Notes under the pieces: model-generated
Told to the model about the DNA's origin: nothing
The model's database searches: none
The model's input: only the letters and a program-made list of their open reading frames with translations
From: Acidovorax delafieldii 2AN
GTDB taxonomy: Bacteria; Pseudomonadota; Gammaproteobacteria; Burkholderiales; Burkholderiaceae_C
Length of the DNA: 56,413 nt
Assembly (NCBI RefSeq): GCF_000175235.1
Contig: NZ_ACQT01000008.1
Span: forward strand, 1-56,413
Reading direction: 5' to 3'
Part shown: one piece after another, positions 47,452 to 55,461 of the stretch
Layout of the letters: the number at the start of each line of letters is the position of its first letter
How positions within the stretch are numbered: the first letter of the stretch is position 1
Made by a program: the position numbers and the translations under genes

Positions 47452-48648
47452 ATGAAAAACAAACGCACGGTTCTGGCTTCGGTCTTGATTGCAGCAGGTT
47501 TTGCGGCGCCGCTGGCCCATGCCGAAGACAAGGTGAAGATCGGCTTCATCACCGACATGTCGAGCCTTTACTCCGACGTGGATGGCAAGAATGGCGCTGT
47601 GGCCATCCAGATGGCCATTGACGACTTTGGTGGCAAGGTGCTGGGCATGCCCATCGAACTGGTGAGCGCAGACCACCAGAACAAGGCAGACATCGCCGCT
47701 TCCAAGGCACGCGAGTGGATCGACACGCAGGGACTGACCATGCTGCTGGGCGGCACCAATTCCGGCACGGGCCTGGCTATGGCCAAGGTGGCTCAGGAAA
47801 AGAAGCGTGTGTTCATGGTGAATGGCGCCGGAACGTCGGCGCTGACCAACGAGCAGTGCAGCCCCTACACCGTGCACTACGCCTACGACACCGTGGCCCT
47901 CGCGAAGGGGACCGGTGGTGCAGTGGTCGACAAGGGGGGCAAGGACTGGTTCTTCCTCACGGCGGATTACGCTTTCGGCGCGGCGCTTGAGAACGATACC
48001 GCTCGGGTGGTCAAGGAGAAGGGCGGTCGTGTGATGGGCAGCGTCAAGCACCCGCTCAACGCCTCGGACTTTTCCTCTTTCCTGTTGCAGGCGCAGAACT
48101 CGAAGGCCCAGATCCTCGGACTGGCCAATGCGGGGGGCGACACCATCAACGCGATCAAGGCGGCCAAGGAATTCGGCATCAATAAGACCATGAAGATGGC
48201 CGGGTTGCTGGTTTTCGTTACCGACATCCACAGCCTGGGTCTCAAGAACACCGAAGGCCTGCTGCTCACCACCAGCTGGGACTGGAACCTCAACGACCAG
48301 TCGCGCGCATTCGGCCGCAAGTTCTTTGCCAAGACCAAGCGCATGCCTACCGACATCCAGGCAGCCGACTATTCCGCCACCATGACCTACCTGAAGGCCC
48401 TTGCGGCAGCCAAGACCACCGACGCCGACAAGGTCATGGAGAAGCTCAAGTCCTCGCCGATTGATGACTTCTATGCGAAGGGGCACATCCGCCCTGATGG
48501 CCGCTTCGTGCACGACATGTATCTCGTGCAGGTCAAGGCGCCCGCAGAGTCCAAGGAGCCGTGGGACTACTACAAGGTGGTGAGCAAGCTGCCAGGCGAG
48601 CAGGTGTTCACCACCAAGGCCGAGAGCAAATGTGCTCTCTGGAAATAA
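47452..48648 (+). CDS. livK: Branched-chain amino acid ABC transporter, substrate-binding protein (first copy)
   Basis: 398 residues with AGGAG upstream of ATG 47452. Sec signal peptide MKNKRTVLASVLIAAGFAAP with a cut after LAHA. The mature protein is a type I periplasmic-binding fold of the LivK/amide group: VKIGFITDMSSLYSDVDGKN, MAIDDFGGKVLGMPIELVSA, GGTNSGTGLAMAKVAQEKKR and YAYDTVALAKGTGG. No lipobox, so soluble in the periplasm. Very similar to the next gene along its full length, evidence of tandem duplication. Confidence 0.93.
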   Translation: MKNKRTVLASVLIAAGFAAPLAHAEDKVKIGFITDMSSLYSDVDGKNGAVAIQMAIDDFGGKVLGMPIELVSADHQNKADIAASKAREWIDTQGLTMLLGGTNSGTGLAMAKVAQEKKRVFMVNGAGTSALTNEQCSPYTVHYAYDTVALAKGTGGAVVDKGGKDWFFLTADYAFGAALENDTARVVKEKGGRVMGSVKHPLNASDFSSFLLQAQNSKAQILGLANAGGDTINAIKAAKEFGINKTMKMAGLLVFVTDIHSLGLKNTEGLLLTTSWDWNLNDQSRAFGRKFFAKTKRMPTDIQAADYSATMTYLKALAAAKTTDADKVMEKLKSSPIDDFYAKGHIRPDGRFVHDMYLVQVKAPAESKEPWDYYKVVSKLPGEQVFTTKAESKCALWK

Positions 48649-48709
48649 CCCTCTGTTTGCAAGCGCACCGTTTTTCCCGGACCACCCCATATCTAAAGGA
48701 GACACCACC

Positions 48710-49909
48710 ATGAGCAACAAACTCACCGCACTGGCACTGATGCTCGGCGCTGCCGGCCTGGCCGCCCCGGCCGTCCATGCGCAGGAAAAAGTCAAGATCG
48801 GCTTCATCACCGACATGTCCAGCCTGTATTCGGATGTCGAGGGCAAAGGTGGCGCAACCGCCATCCAGATGGCCATCGACGACTTTGGCGGCAAGGTGCT
48901 GGGCCAGCCGATCGAGCTGCTCTCCGCAGACCACCAGAACAAGGCGGACATCGCGGCCTCGAAGGCCCGCGAGTGGATCGACACGCAAGGCGTGACCATG
49001 ATCTTCGGCGGCACCAATTCGGGTACGGCCCTGGCGACGTCCAAGGTGGCTGCCGAGAAAAAGCGCATCTACTTCAACAACGGCGCGGGCACGTCTGCCT
49101 TGACCAATGAGCAGTGCAACCCCTACACCGTGCACTACGCCTACGACACCGTGGCGCTGGCCAAGGGCACCGGCGGTGCCGTGGTGGACAGCGGCGGCAA
49201 GAGCTGGTTCTTCCTGACCGCTGACTACGCCTTCGGCCATTCGCTGGAGAACGACACCACGGCGGTGATCAAGGCCAAGGGCGGCACGGTGGCCGGCGCC
49301 GTGCGGCACCCGCTCAATGCCTCCGACTTCTCGTCGTTCCTGCTGCAGGCGCAAAACTCCAAGGCCCAGATCCTCGGCCTGGCCAATGCCGGTGGCGACA
49401 CCATCAACTCCATCAAGGCGGCGAAAGAGTTCGGCATCAACAAGACCATGAAGACCGCGGGCCTGCTGGTTTTCTTGAGCGACATCCACAGCCTGGGCCT
49501 CAAGAACACCGAGGGCCTGCTGCACACCACGAGCTGGTATTGGGACAAGGATGACGAGTCGCGCAAATTCGGCGACCGCTATTTCGCCAAGATGAAGCGC
49601 ATGCCCACCGACGTGCAGGCGGCCGACTATTCCGCCACCATGACCTACCTGAAGGCCGTCGAAGCCGTCAAGAGCACCGATGCCGACAAGGTCATGGAAT
49701 ACATGAAGAAGACGCCCATCAACGACTTCTTCGCCAAGGGTGGCGTGATCCGTCCAGACGGCCGCATGGTCCACGAGATGTACCTGGTGCAGGTCAAGTC
49801 GCAGGCCGAATCGAAGAAGCCCTGGGATTACCTGAAGATCATCAAGAAGATGCCGGGCGAACAGGTCTTCACCGCCAAGGCCGACTCCAAGTGCGCGCTC
49901 TGGAAATAA
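48710..49909 (+). CDS. livK: Branched-chain amino acid ABC transporter, substrate-binding protein (second copy)
   Basis: 399 residues from ATG 48710, preceded by AAAGGAG. Signal peptide MSNKLTALALMLGAAGLAAP with a cut after VHA. It shares long identical blocks with the gene before it (DDFGGKVLG, PIELxSADHQNKADIAASKA, NASDFSSFLLQAQNSKAQIL, PTDxQAADYSATMTYLKA) but differs around residues that may line the pocket (LLGG to IFGG, FVTD to FLSD, WDWNLND to WYWDKDD). A second ligand range or differential expression are plausible. Confidence 0.93.
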   Translation: MSNKLTALALMLGAAGLAAPAVHAQEKVKIGFITDMSSLYSDVEGKGGATAIQMAIDDFGGKVLGQPIELLSADHQNKADIAASKAREWIDTQGVTMIFGGTNSGTALATSKVAAEKKRIYFNNGAGTSALTNEQCNPYTVHYAYDTVALAKGTGGAVVDSGGKSWFFLTADYAFGHSLENDTTAVIKAKGGTVAGAVRHPLNASDFSSFLLQAQNSKAQILGLANAGGDTINSIKAAKEFGINKTMKTAGLLVFLSDIHSLGLKNTEGLLHTTSWYWDKDDESRKFGDRYFAKMKRMPTDVQAADYSATMTYLKAVEAVKSTDADKVMEYMKKTPINDFFAKGGVIRPDGRMVHEMYLVQVKSQAESKKPWDYLKIIKKMPGEQVFTAKADSKCALWK

Positions 49910-49947
49910 GCCTTTAACCTGAACACTCCCACCTGCTGCCGTCTGCC

Positions 49948-50847
49948 ATGGAAATCTTTGGTGTCTCATTGCCGGGCCTGTTGAGCCAGCTCCTTCTGGG
50001 GCTGGTCAACGGTTCGTTTTACGCAATCCTCAGCCTGGGGTTGGCCGTGATCTTTGGCCTTCTCAACGTCATCAATTTTGCGCATGGTGCGCTGTTCATG
50101 ATGGGGGCCGTGATTACCTGGATGGCCATGACCTACTTCGGTATTGGCTACTGGTGGATGCTGGTGCTTGCTCCGCTGCTGGTGGGAGCGTTCGGGGTGG
50201 TGATCGAGCGGTTGCTGCTGCGCTGGATCTACAAGCTCGACCACCTGTACGGCCTGCTGCTCACGCTGGGCCTGACGTTGTTGGTGGAGGGTGTGTTCCG
50301 CTCGATCTATGGGGTTTCGGGGCTGGGTTACGACACGCCGGAACTGCTCGAGGGCGCCACCAGCCTGGGCTTCATGATCCTGCCCAACTACCGTGCATGG
50401 GTCGTGGTCGCATCCATCGCCGTCTGCATCGGCACCTGGTATGTGATCGAAAAAACCAAACTGGGCGCCTACCTGCGCGCTGGCACCGAAAACCCGCGCC
50501 TGGTCGAGGCGTTCGGGGTGAACGTGCCGCTGATGATCACGCTCACCTACGCCTTTGGTGCCGCGCTGGCCGCCTTCGCGGGTGTGCTGGCGGCCCCGGT
50601 GTACCAAGTGTCTCCGCTCATGGGCCAGAACCTCATCATCGTGGTGTTCGCCGTGGTGGTGATCGGTGGCATGGGTTCCATCATGGGCTCGATCCTCACG
50701 GGCCTGGGTCTGGGCATTGTCGAGGGATTCACCAAGGTGATCTACCCCGAAGCATCTTCCACCGTGGTGTTCGTCATCATGGTGATCGTCCTCCTGATTC
50801 GCCCCGCCGGCTTGTTCGGTAAAGAAAATAAGGGGCCGCGAGCATGA
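49948..50847 (+). CDS. livH: Branched-chain amino acid ABC transporter, permease LivH
   Basis: 299 residues, about eight membrane helices. Family features are GLVNGSFYAILSLGLAVIFG and LLNVINFAHGALFMMGAVIT near the N-terminus, and GTENPRLVEAFGVNVPLMIT with AFGAALAAFAGVLAAPVYQV. The stop overlaps the livM start by four bases (ATGA at 50844). Confidence 0.95.
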   Translation: MEIFGVSLPGLLSQLLLGLVNGSFYAILSLGLAVIFGLLNVINFAHGALFMMGAVITWMAMTYFGIGYWWMLVLAPLLVGAFGVVIERLLLRWIYKLDHLYGLLLTLGLTLLVEGVFRSIYGVSGLGYDTPELLEGATSLGFMILPNYRAWVVVASIAVCIGTWYVIEKTKLGAYLRAGTENPRLVEAFGVNVPLMITLTYAFGAALAAFAGVLAAPVYQVSPLMGQNLIIVVFAVVVIGGMGSIMGSILTGLGLGIVEGFTKVIYPEASSTVVFVIMVIVLLIRPAGLFGKENKGPRA

Positions 50848-51839
50848 ACCTCAAGAAAATCGCCAACTTTGGTTACGGGCTGCTGTTGCTGGGCCTGATT
50901 GCGGCTCCCTTCCTGGGCGCCTACCCCATCTTCGTGATGAAGCTGATGTGCTTTGCGCTGTTTGCGTCGGCCTTCAATCTGCTGCTGGGCTATACCGGCA
51001 TGCTGTCTTTCGGCCACGCGGCCTTCCTGGGCGGCGCGGCCTACGTCACCGGCCACACCCTCAAGGTCTGGGGCCTGACGCCCGAGATTGGGCTGCTGCT
51101 GGGCACGGCCGCTGGCGGGCTGCTGGGCCTCATCGTCGGCTTCTTTGCGATCCGCCGTACGGGCATCTATTCGACGATGATCACCCTGGCACTCGCGCAG
51201 ATGCTGTTCTTTGCCTGCCTGCAGGCGCCCTTCACGGGGGGCGAGGACGGGTTGCAGGCCGTGCCGCGCGGCAAGCTGTTTGGCGTGGTTGATCTGGCCA
51301 GTGATCTGACCATGTATTACGTGGTGCTGGTCATCGTCGTGGCGGCCTTCCTGCTGATCGTGCGCACCATTCACTCGCCCTTCGGTCAGGTGCTCAAGGC
51401 CATCAAGGAGAACGAACCCCGCGCCACGTCGCTGGGCTACGACACCAACCGTTTCAAGCTGCTGGCGTTTGTGCTGTCGGCCGCGTTGGCCGGGCTGGCT
51501 GGTGCACTCAAAACGCTGGTGCTGGGCTTTGCCACGCTCAGCGACGTGCACTGGACGGCATCGGGCCATGTGGTGCTGATGACCCTGGTCGGGGGCCTGG
51601 GCACCCTGTCGGGGCCACTCGTGGGCTCGGCCGTGGTGGTGCTGCTGGAGAACAAGCTGGGCGAAATCGGCCACTTCCTGGCCACGTTGACCAGCGTCGA
51701 TTGGTTCAACACGCTGGGCGAGTCCGTCACCATGGTCACGGGCCTGATCTTTGTGATCTGCGTGCTGGCGTTCCGCCGTGGCGTGATGGGCGAAATCATT
51801 GCGTGGCTTGTGCGCCGACGCGCGGGCAGTAAAGGCTGA
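50844..51839 (+). CDS. livM: Branched-chain amino acid ABC transporter, permease LivM
   Basis: 331 residues, about nine helices. Motifs include ASAFNLLLGYTGMLSFGHAA, IRRTGIYSTMITLALAQMLF and GQVLKAIKENEPRATSLGYD, then LAGLAGALKTLVLGFATLSD. Forms the translocation path with LivH. Last gene of the importer operon, followed by a strong terminator. Confidence 0.95.
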   Translation: MNLKKIANFGYGLLLLGLIAAPFLGAYPIFVMKLMCFALFASAFNLLLGYTGMLSFGHAAFLGGAAYVTGHTLKVWGLTPEIGLLLGTAAGGLLGLIVGFFAIRRTGIYSTMITLALAQMLFFACLQAPFTGGEDGLQAVPRGKLFGVVDLASDLTMYYVVLVIVVAAFLLIVRTIHSPFGQVLKAIKENEPRATSLGYDTNRFKLLAFVLSAALAGLAGALKTLVLGFATLSDVHWTASGHVVLMTLVGGLGTLSGPLVGSAVVVLLENKLGEIGHFLATLTSVDWFNTLGESVTMVTGLIFVICVLAFRRGVMGEIIAWLVRRRAGSKG

Positions 51840-51862
51840 GGCTGTTGCCTCCGGTGCCATGC

Positions 51863-51894
51863 AAGCCGCTGCGTCACAGGCGCAGCGGCTTTTT
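51863..51894 (+). terminator. Intrinsic terminator after livM
   Basis: An 11-bp perfect stem (AAGCCGCTGCG / CGCAGCGGCTT) with a 7-base loop and trailing Ts, 23 bases after livM. It overlaps the last codons of the convergent AttH-like gene, whose C-terminal residues KKPLRL it encodes. Confidence 0.88.
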
Positions 51895-53079
51895 GTATCC
51901 GGTCATCTCCAGGTAGCCGCGACCGATCACGGCACCGGCTGCACTGCGCAGCTCTGACAGGCCTTCCCAATAGATCGCGCCGGTTGAGCTGCTGCTGTCG
52001 AGTTCCTGATCGTCGACCAGCGCAAGCACGCCATAAGTGCCGACCGGTGTTTCCACCTGCCACTGCACGGGGTAGCGAGCACCGCTGGAGGGGCTGTCCC
52101 AATACCGCTCTGCGGTGAATGCCGCGCTGTTGTCCGCAAATACCTGCGTTTCCTGGCCTGCCGAACGGAACGAACCGCCCGACCACAGCGCAGAGCCGTC
52201 GGCCCGCCGGAGGCGAAAGGCCGTGAGCGCGCTGCCGTCGTCCAGGTTCATCCCGATCCAGTCCCAGCCCACGGCTTGGGGGTGCATCAATGCATCGCTC
52301 CATTCGTGGTCCAGCCAGGCACGGTTGGCATGGGGCGCACTTTCGATGGCCATGCGTCGGCCTTCGAGCACGATGTGGCCGCTTACCGCCAGCTGGGGCT
52401 GGCTGTAGTAATAGCTGGCCTGCGCAGCTTCGGGCCCCTTGCGCGATAGCCCCTGGAGCCCCTGCAAAAGTGGCGGCCCGGCCGATTCCAACTGCAGATC
52501 CAAGCCGAAACTTGTGCCTTCCACCCGCGCGGTGTAACGGCTTGCCGTGCCGTCCTTGCCCGCGGCGCCAGCAGGCTTGCCGCTGCCCGTCTGCCCGGCG
52601 GCAGAAGGCAAAGGAATGTCCTCGCGCACGAGTGACCAGTCGCGCAGCCGCACGGCGGTGTCGGACTCACTGGCCTGCGCCACGCCGAAGCCCGCGCGCT
52701 CGATGCGCTGGTCGTGGCGCAGGCGCCGGCCTTTCACATCGGTGAGGGCGGCATGGGCAAACAGCAATTGCTTGGCTGCAAAGGCCGACTGCATGCGCTG
52801 CGCGGCCTCCACGCGCGAGCGAAAGAACGTGACCTGAAAACCCCACAGGCGGTCCGCCGCCTGGACATGGCCCGTGACATACCACCATTCGGTGTGGTGG
52901 TCGGGGTGGCTGCCATGGTCCCGCGGAAAAAGCAGCGTGCGCGCGGGCAGGGCCCAGGCGCTTGTGACCCAGGAACCCGGGGCCGCCGCCGCGGCCGCGA
53001 AGGCCAGCCATTGGCGGCGGCCCAAGGGCGCCTGTTCCAGGGAGAAAGTTGGCGCCGGCATGGGGGCTTGCCGCGGCAT
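51874..53079 (-). CDS. AttH/CrtC-like lipocalin-domain protein, Tat-exported
   Basis: 401 residues from ATG 53079 (53061 is an alternative). A twin-arginine signal GRRQWLAFAAAAAAPGSWV precedes the mature protein. The body matches the carotenoid 1,2-hydratase-like/AttH family: FPRDHGSHPDHHTEWWYVTG, GFQVTFFRSRVE, LDHEWSDALMHPQAVGWDWI and GARYPVQWQVE. Such proteins usually accompany a LolD-type ATPase and an FtsX-type permease and are thought to handle lipophilic compounds in the envelope; the hydratase name comes from CrtC and should not be taken literally. The gene starts 4 bases after the stop of the PLP enzyme and is probably co-transcribed with it. Confidence 0.85.
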   Translation of the reverse strand: MPRQAPMPAPTFSLEQAPLGRRQWLAFAAAAAAPGSWVTSAWALPARTLLFPRDHGSHPDHHTEWWYVTGHVQAADRLWGFQVTFFRSRVEAAQRMQSAFAAKQLLFAHAALTDVKGRRLRHDQRIERAGFGVAQASESDTAVRLRDWSLVREDIPLPSAAGQTGSGKPAGAAGKDGTASRYTARVEGTSFGLDLQLESAGPPLLQGLQGLSRKGPEAAQASYYYSQPQLAVSGHIVLEGRRMAIESAPHANRAWLDHEWSDALMHPQAVGWDWIGMNLDDGSALTAFRLRRADGSALWSGGSFRSAGQETQVFADNSAAFTAERYWDSPSSGARYPVQWQVETPVGTYGVLALVDDQELDSSSSTGAIYWEGLSELRSAAGAVIGRGYLEMTGYKKPLRL

Positions 53080-53083
53080 GGCC

Positions 53084-54157
53084 TCAGGCCAGCATGGCGT
53101 CCACGCGCTGGCGTGCCGCCGTGCAGTCGCCCATGCAACGGGCCACCCATTCGGAATCGAAGTAGGTGGGAAGATAGCGCTCGCCGGCATCGCACAACAG
53201 TGAAAGGATGGAGCCGCGTTCGCCGCGCTCGCGCATCTCGCCCGCCAGTGTGAGCATGGCAAAAAAGTTGGTGCCGGTAGAGGGGCCGGTGCGCCGCCCC
53301 AGCAACTGCGACAGGGCACGCATGGCCGCAATCGAATCCACATCGGGCACTTCGACCATGCGGTCCACCAGCGTGCGGATGAAGCTGGGCTCCACCTGTG
53401 GCCGGCCAATGCCTTCGATGCGCGAACCTGCGGCGGTGAGCGTTGCATCGCCCGTGCGGTGGTAGGCGCTGAACACCGATCCCGCCGGGTCGGCCACGCA
53501 CACCTGGGTGGCGTGGCGCTGGTAGCGCACGTAGCGGCCGATGGTGGCGCTGGTGCCGCCCGTGCCGGCACCCACCACGATCCAGCGCGGCACGGGGTGC
53601 CGCTCACGCTGCATCTGCGTGAACATGCTCTCGGCAATGTTGTTGTTGCCACGCCAGTCGGTGGCGCGTTCGGCGTAGGTGAACTGGTCCATGTAATGCC
53701 CGCCTGTTTCTGCCGCGATGGCGCGGGCGGCGCCGTACACCTCGCCCGCGCTTTCCACGAAATGGCAGCGGCCGCCGTGGAACTCGATCAGCGCGATCTT
53801 CTCGGCCGAGGTGCTGCGGGGCATGATCGCCACGAATGGCAGGCCCAGCAGGCGTGCAAAGTAGGCCTCGCTCACAGCCGTCGAACCGCTGGATGCCTCG
53901 ACGATGGTCGAGCCTTCGTGCACCCATCCGTTGCACAGCGCGTACAGAAACAGCGAGCGCGCCAGCCGGTGTTTGAGGCTGCCCGTGGGATGGGTGGATT
54001 CGTCCTTCAGGTACAGGTCGATGCCCGCACGCGTGAATGCAGGCAGGGGCAGCGGAATCAGGTGCGTGTCGGCGCTGCGCTGGTAGTCGGCCTCGATGCG
54101 GGCAATGGCTTCGTGCAGCCAGTGAGAAGGGGTGGGCGGTGTCTGCATGGGGTGCAT
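53084..54157 (-). CDS. PLP-dependent cysteine synthase-family protein (Cds1-like)
   Basis: 357 residues (ATG 54148 is an alternative start). Fold type II PLP enzyme: Schiff-base Lys in [39 protein letters not shown] in the substrate loop, and the phosphate loop [20 protein letters not shown]. The SGSTA loop, the [13 protein letters not shown] segment and the Ser/Thr-rich C-terminal [10 protein letters not shown] resemble Cds1-type L-cysteine desulfhydrases more than CysK or CysM; Cds1 releases H2S, pyruvate and ammonia from cysteine. Placement next to an envelope lipocalin gene is unexpected and gives no clear clue to function. Confidence 0.85.
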   Translation of the reverse strand: MHPMQTPPTPSHWLHEAIARIEADYQRSADTHLIPLPLPAFTRAGIDLYLKDESTHPTGSLKHRLARSLFLYALCNGWVHEGSTIVEASSGSTAVSEAYFARLLGLPFVAIMPRSTSAEKIALIEFHGGRCHFVESAGEVYGAARAIAAETGGHYMDQFTYAERATDWRGNNNIAESMFTQMQRERHPVPRWIVVGAGTGGTSATIGRYVRYQRHATQVCVADPAGSVFSAYHRTGDATLTAAGSRIEGIGRPQVEPSFIRTLVDRMVEVPDVDSIAAMRALSQLLGRRTGPSTGTNFFAMLTLAGEMRERGERGSILSLLCDAGERYLPTYFDSEWVARCMGDCTAARQRVDAMLA

Positions 54158-54284
54158 TGTCGCAGTCGGCCGTCCCGCCGAGTGATTCTCAACCCTGGTG
54201 GCGCCGTGTGGCGATTTCAGTCGCTGTCGCTCGGCTGGCGCGGGCCTTCGGCGCAGGTCACCCCGGGGTGCGCAAGGGCCCGGT

Positions 54285-54947
54285 TCAAGCCTTGCGCCGG
54301 TACCGCAGGGCGGCCAGGCCGAGCAGCAGCGAAAGCAGCATTACGCCGCGCGTGCCGGTGGCGGGAACGGCACGCACGGCAGCGCCCGCTGGCAGGGCGC
54401 CAATCTGCACATTGCCCGCCACGATGGCCATGTCCTGGCTCAGCACGGCAGAGGGGCCGAGGGTGATCGCGGCCGTGCCGGCACCCGACGAGAGCAGCTG
54501 AATGGGCTGGGCCGGCGTGCCCTGCAGCGTCAAGGTGCCCAGCACCGTGATCTGGCTGCCCGCCGGCATCACAAAGGCGCGGCCGGTGGTGCTGCGCAGG
54601 GTCAGGTCCTGGAACACCATCGTGCCCGCGAGCTGGGTGGTGTTGCCGCCAGTGCAGCCATCGGTCAGCACCACCGAGGTCGTGCCTGCGTTGAACGTGC
54701 CCCCACTGGTCAGATTGCCTCCCACCGTGAGCGTGCCCACCGTGCCGTTCACCACCCCCGTACCGCCAATGTCGAAGTTGCTGGCGGTGGACATTTGCGT
54801 GGTCCGCAGATTCAGGTTGCCGTCTACCTGCACAGGCGTGCACCCCACGTCCACCAGGGTGCCTGCCGGCATGTCCACGGTGGCGCCGAAGGGAACTGCG
54901 AACTGGGCCCAGCCCGGCGAGGCCAGGCCATACAGCAGTGTGGCCAT
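54285..54947 (-). CDS. Small exported protein with a C-terminal sorting-like tail
   Basis: 220 residues from ATG 54947. The N-terminus [15 protein letters not shown] is a short signal peptide. The frame stays open upstream to about 55046 and a GGAGG lies there without an ATG, so a noncanonical or mutated upstream start is possible. The mature part is a beta-helix-like, Gly/Thr-rich repeat ([41 protein letters not shown]). The tail [20 protein letters not shown] followed by LRYRRKA has the layout of PEP-CTERM or IPTL-CTERM tags (short motif, hydrophobic helix, basic end), though the motif itself is atypical. Likely surface-sorted. Function unknown. Confidence 0.7.
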   Translation of the reverse strand: MATLLYGLASPGWAQFAVPFGATVDMPAGTLVDVGCTPVQVDGNLNLRTTQMSTASNFDIGGTGVVNGTVGTLTVGGNLTSGGTFNAGTTSVVLTDGCTGGNTTQLAGTMVFQDLTLRSTTGRAFVMPAGSQITVLGTLTLQGTPAQPIQLLSSGAGTAAITLGPSAVLSQDMAIVAGNVQIGALPAGAAVRAVPATGTRGVMLLSLLLGLAALRYRRKA

Positions 54948-55461
54948 GGCGGCCCTCTGGCGAAACGTCGTCTTCGCGGAACTCCCTCTGGAGCGCGGCT
55001 CTGCAAAAGCGGCCGCGCTGCGGCTTTGTCGGATCTGGATGGTTGCGAAAGTGCCTCCTCAGAACCTGTTGGCGATCTTTTCGGGGTCGCGCAAGCACCT
55101 TGCCGGGATGGGCTGCAGGGCAGCGGTGCGCAGTGGATAGCTCGGCTATCAACAGGCGCTGCAACGCCGCAGGCCGCCCGGCAAGGCACTTGTCCGAAGG
55201 TGGGCGTGAAATCGGGCGATGGAACGCCTCAGCTGCTTGCATGGGCATGAGCCCATGCGGCGCATCCGAGGCATCCACTTATCCCGATGGCACTCCAATG
55301 CGATCCCCGAAAAGATCGTCAACAGGTTCTTACGCCCCCGCAGGTGGCCCCGTTTTGTTTTCGGAGCGGTGGCGCAGGGGCGGGCTCGGATCATGGGCAA
55401 GCCGCGCCAGGAAGGCAAACAAATTTTGACCTGTCCGCGGGTGGCGATGCACGGGCAGGCG
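54948..55461. other. Intergenic region holding a structured inverted-repeat element
   Basis: 514 bases between the exported-protein gene and the ABC permease gene, both on the minus strand. Most of it (55061-55330) is the inverted-repeat element described separately. No convincing gene. Confidence 0.6.
55061..55330. mobile_element. MITE-like element with 30-base terminal inverted repeats
   Basis: Left end 55061-55090 (AGAACCTGTTGGCGATCTTT, continuing TCGGGGTCGC) and right end 55300-55330 are reverse complements apart from one substitution and one single-base indel. Inside are further hairpins: GATAGC-TCG-GCTATC (55135-55149), GCATGGGC-ATGA-GCCCATGC (55239-55258), and CAAGCACCTTGCCGGG against CCCGGCAAGGCACTTG (55092-55107 and 55177-55192). 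I see no transposase and no target-site duplication. Confidence 0.6.
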
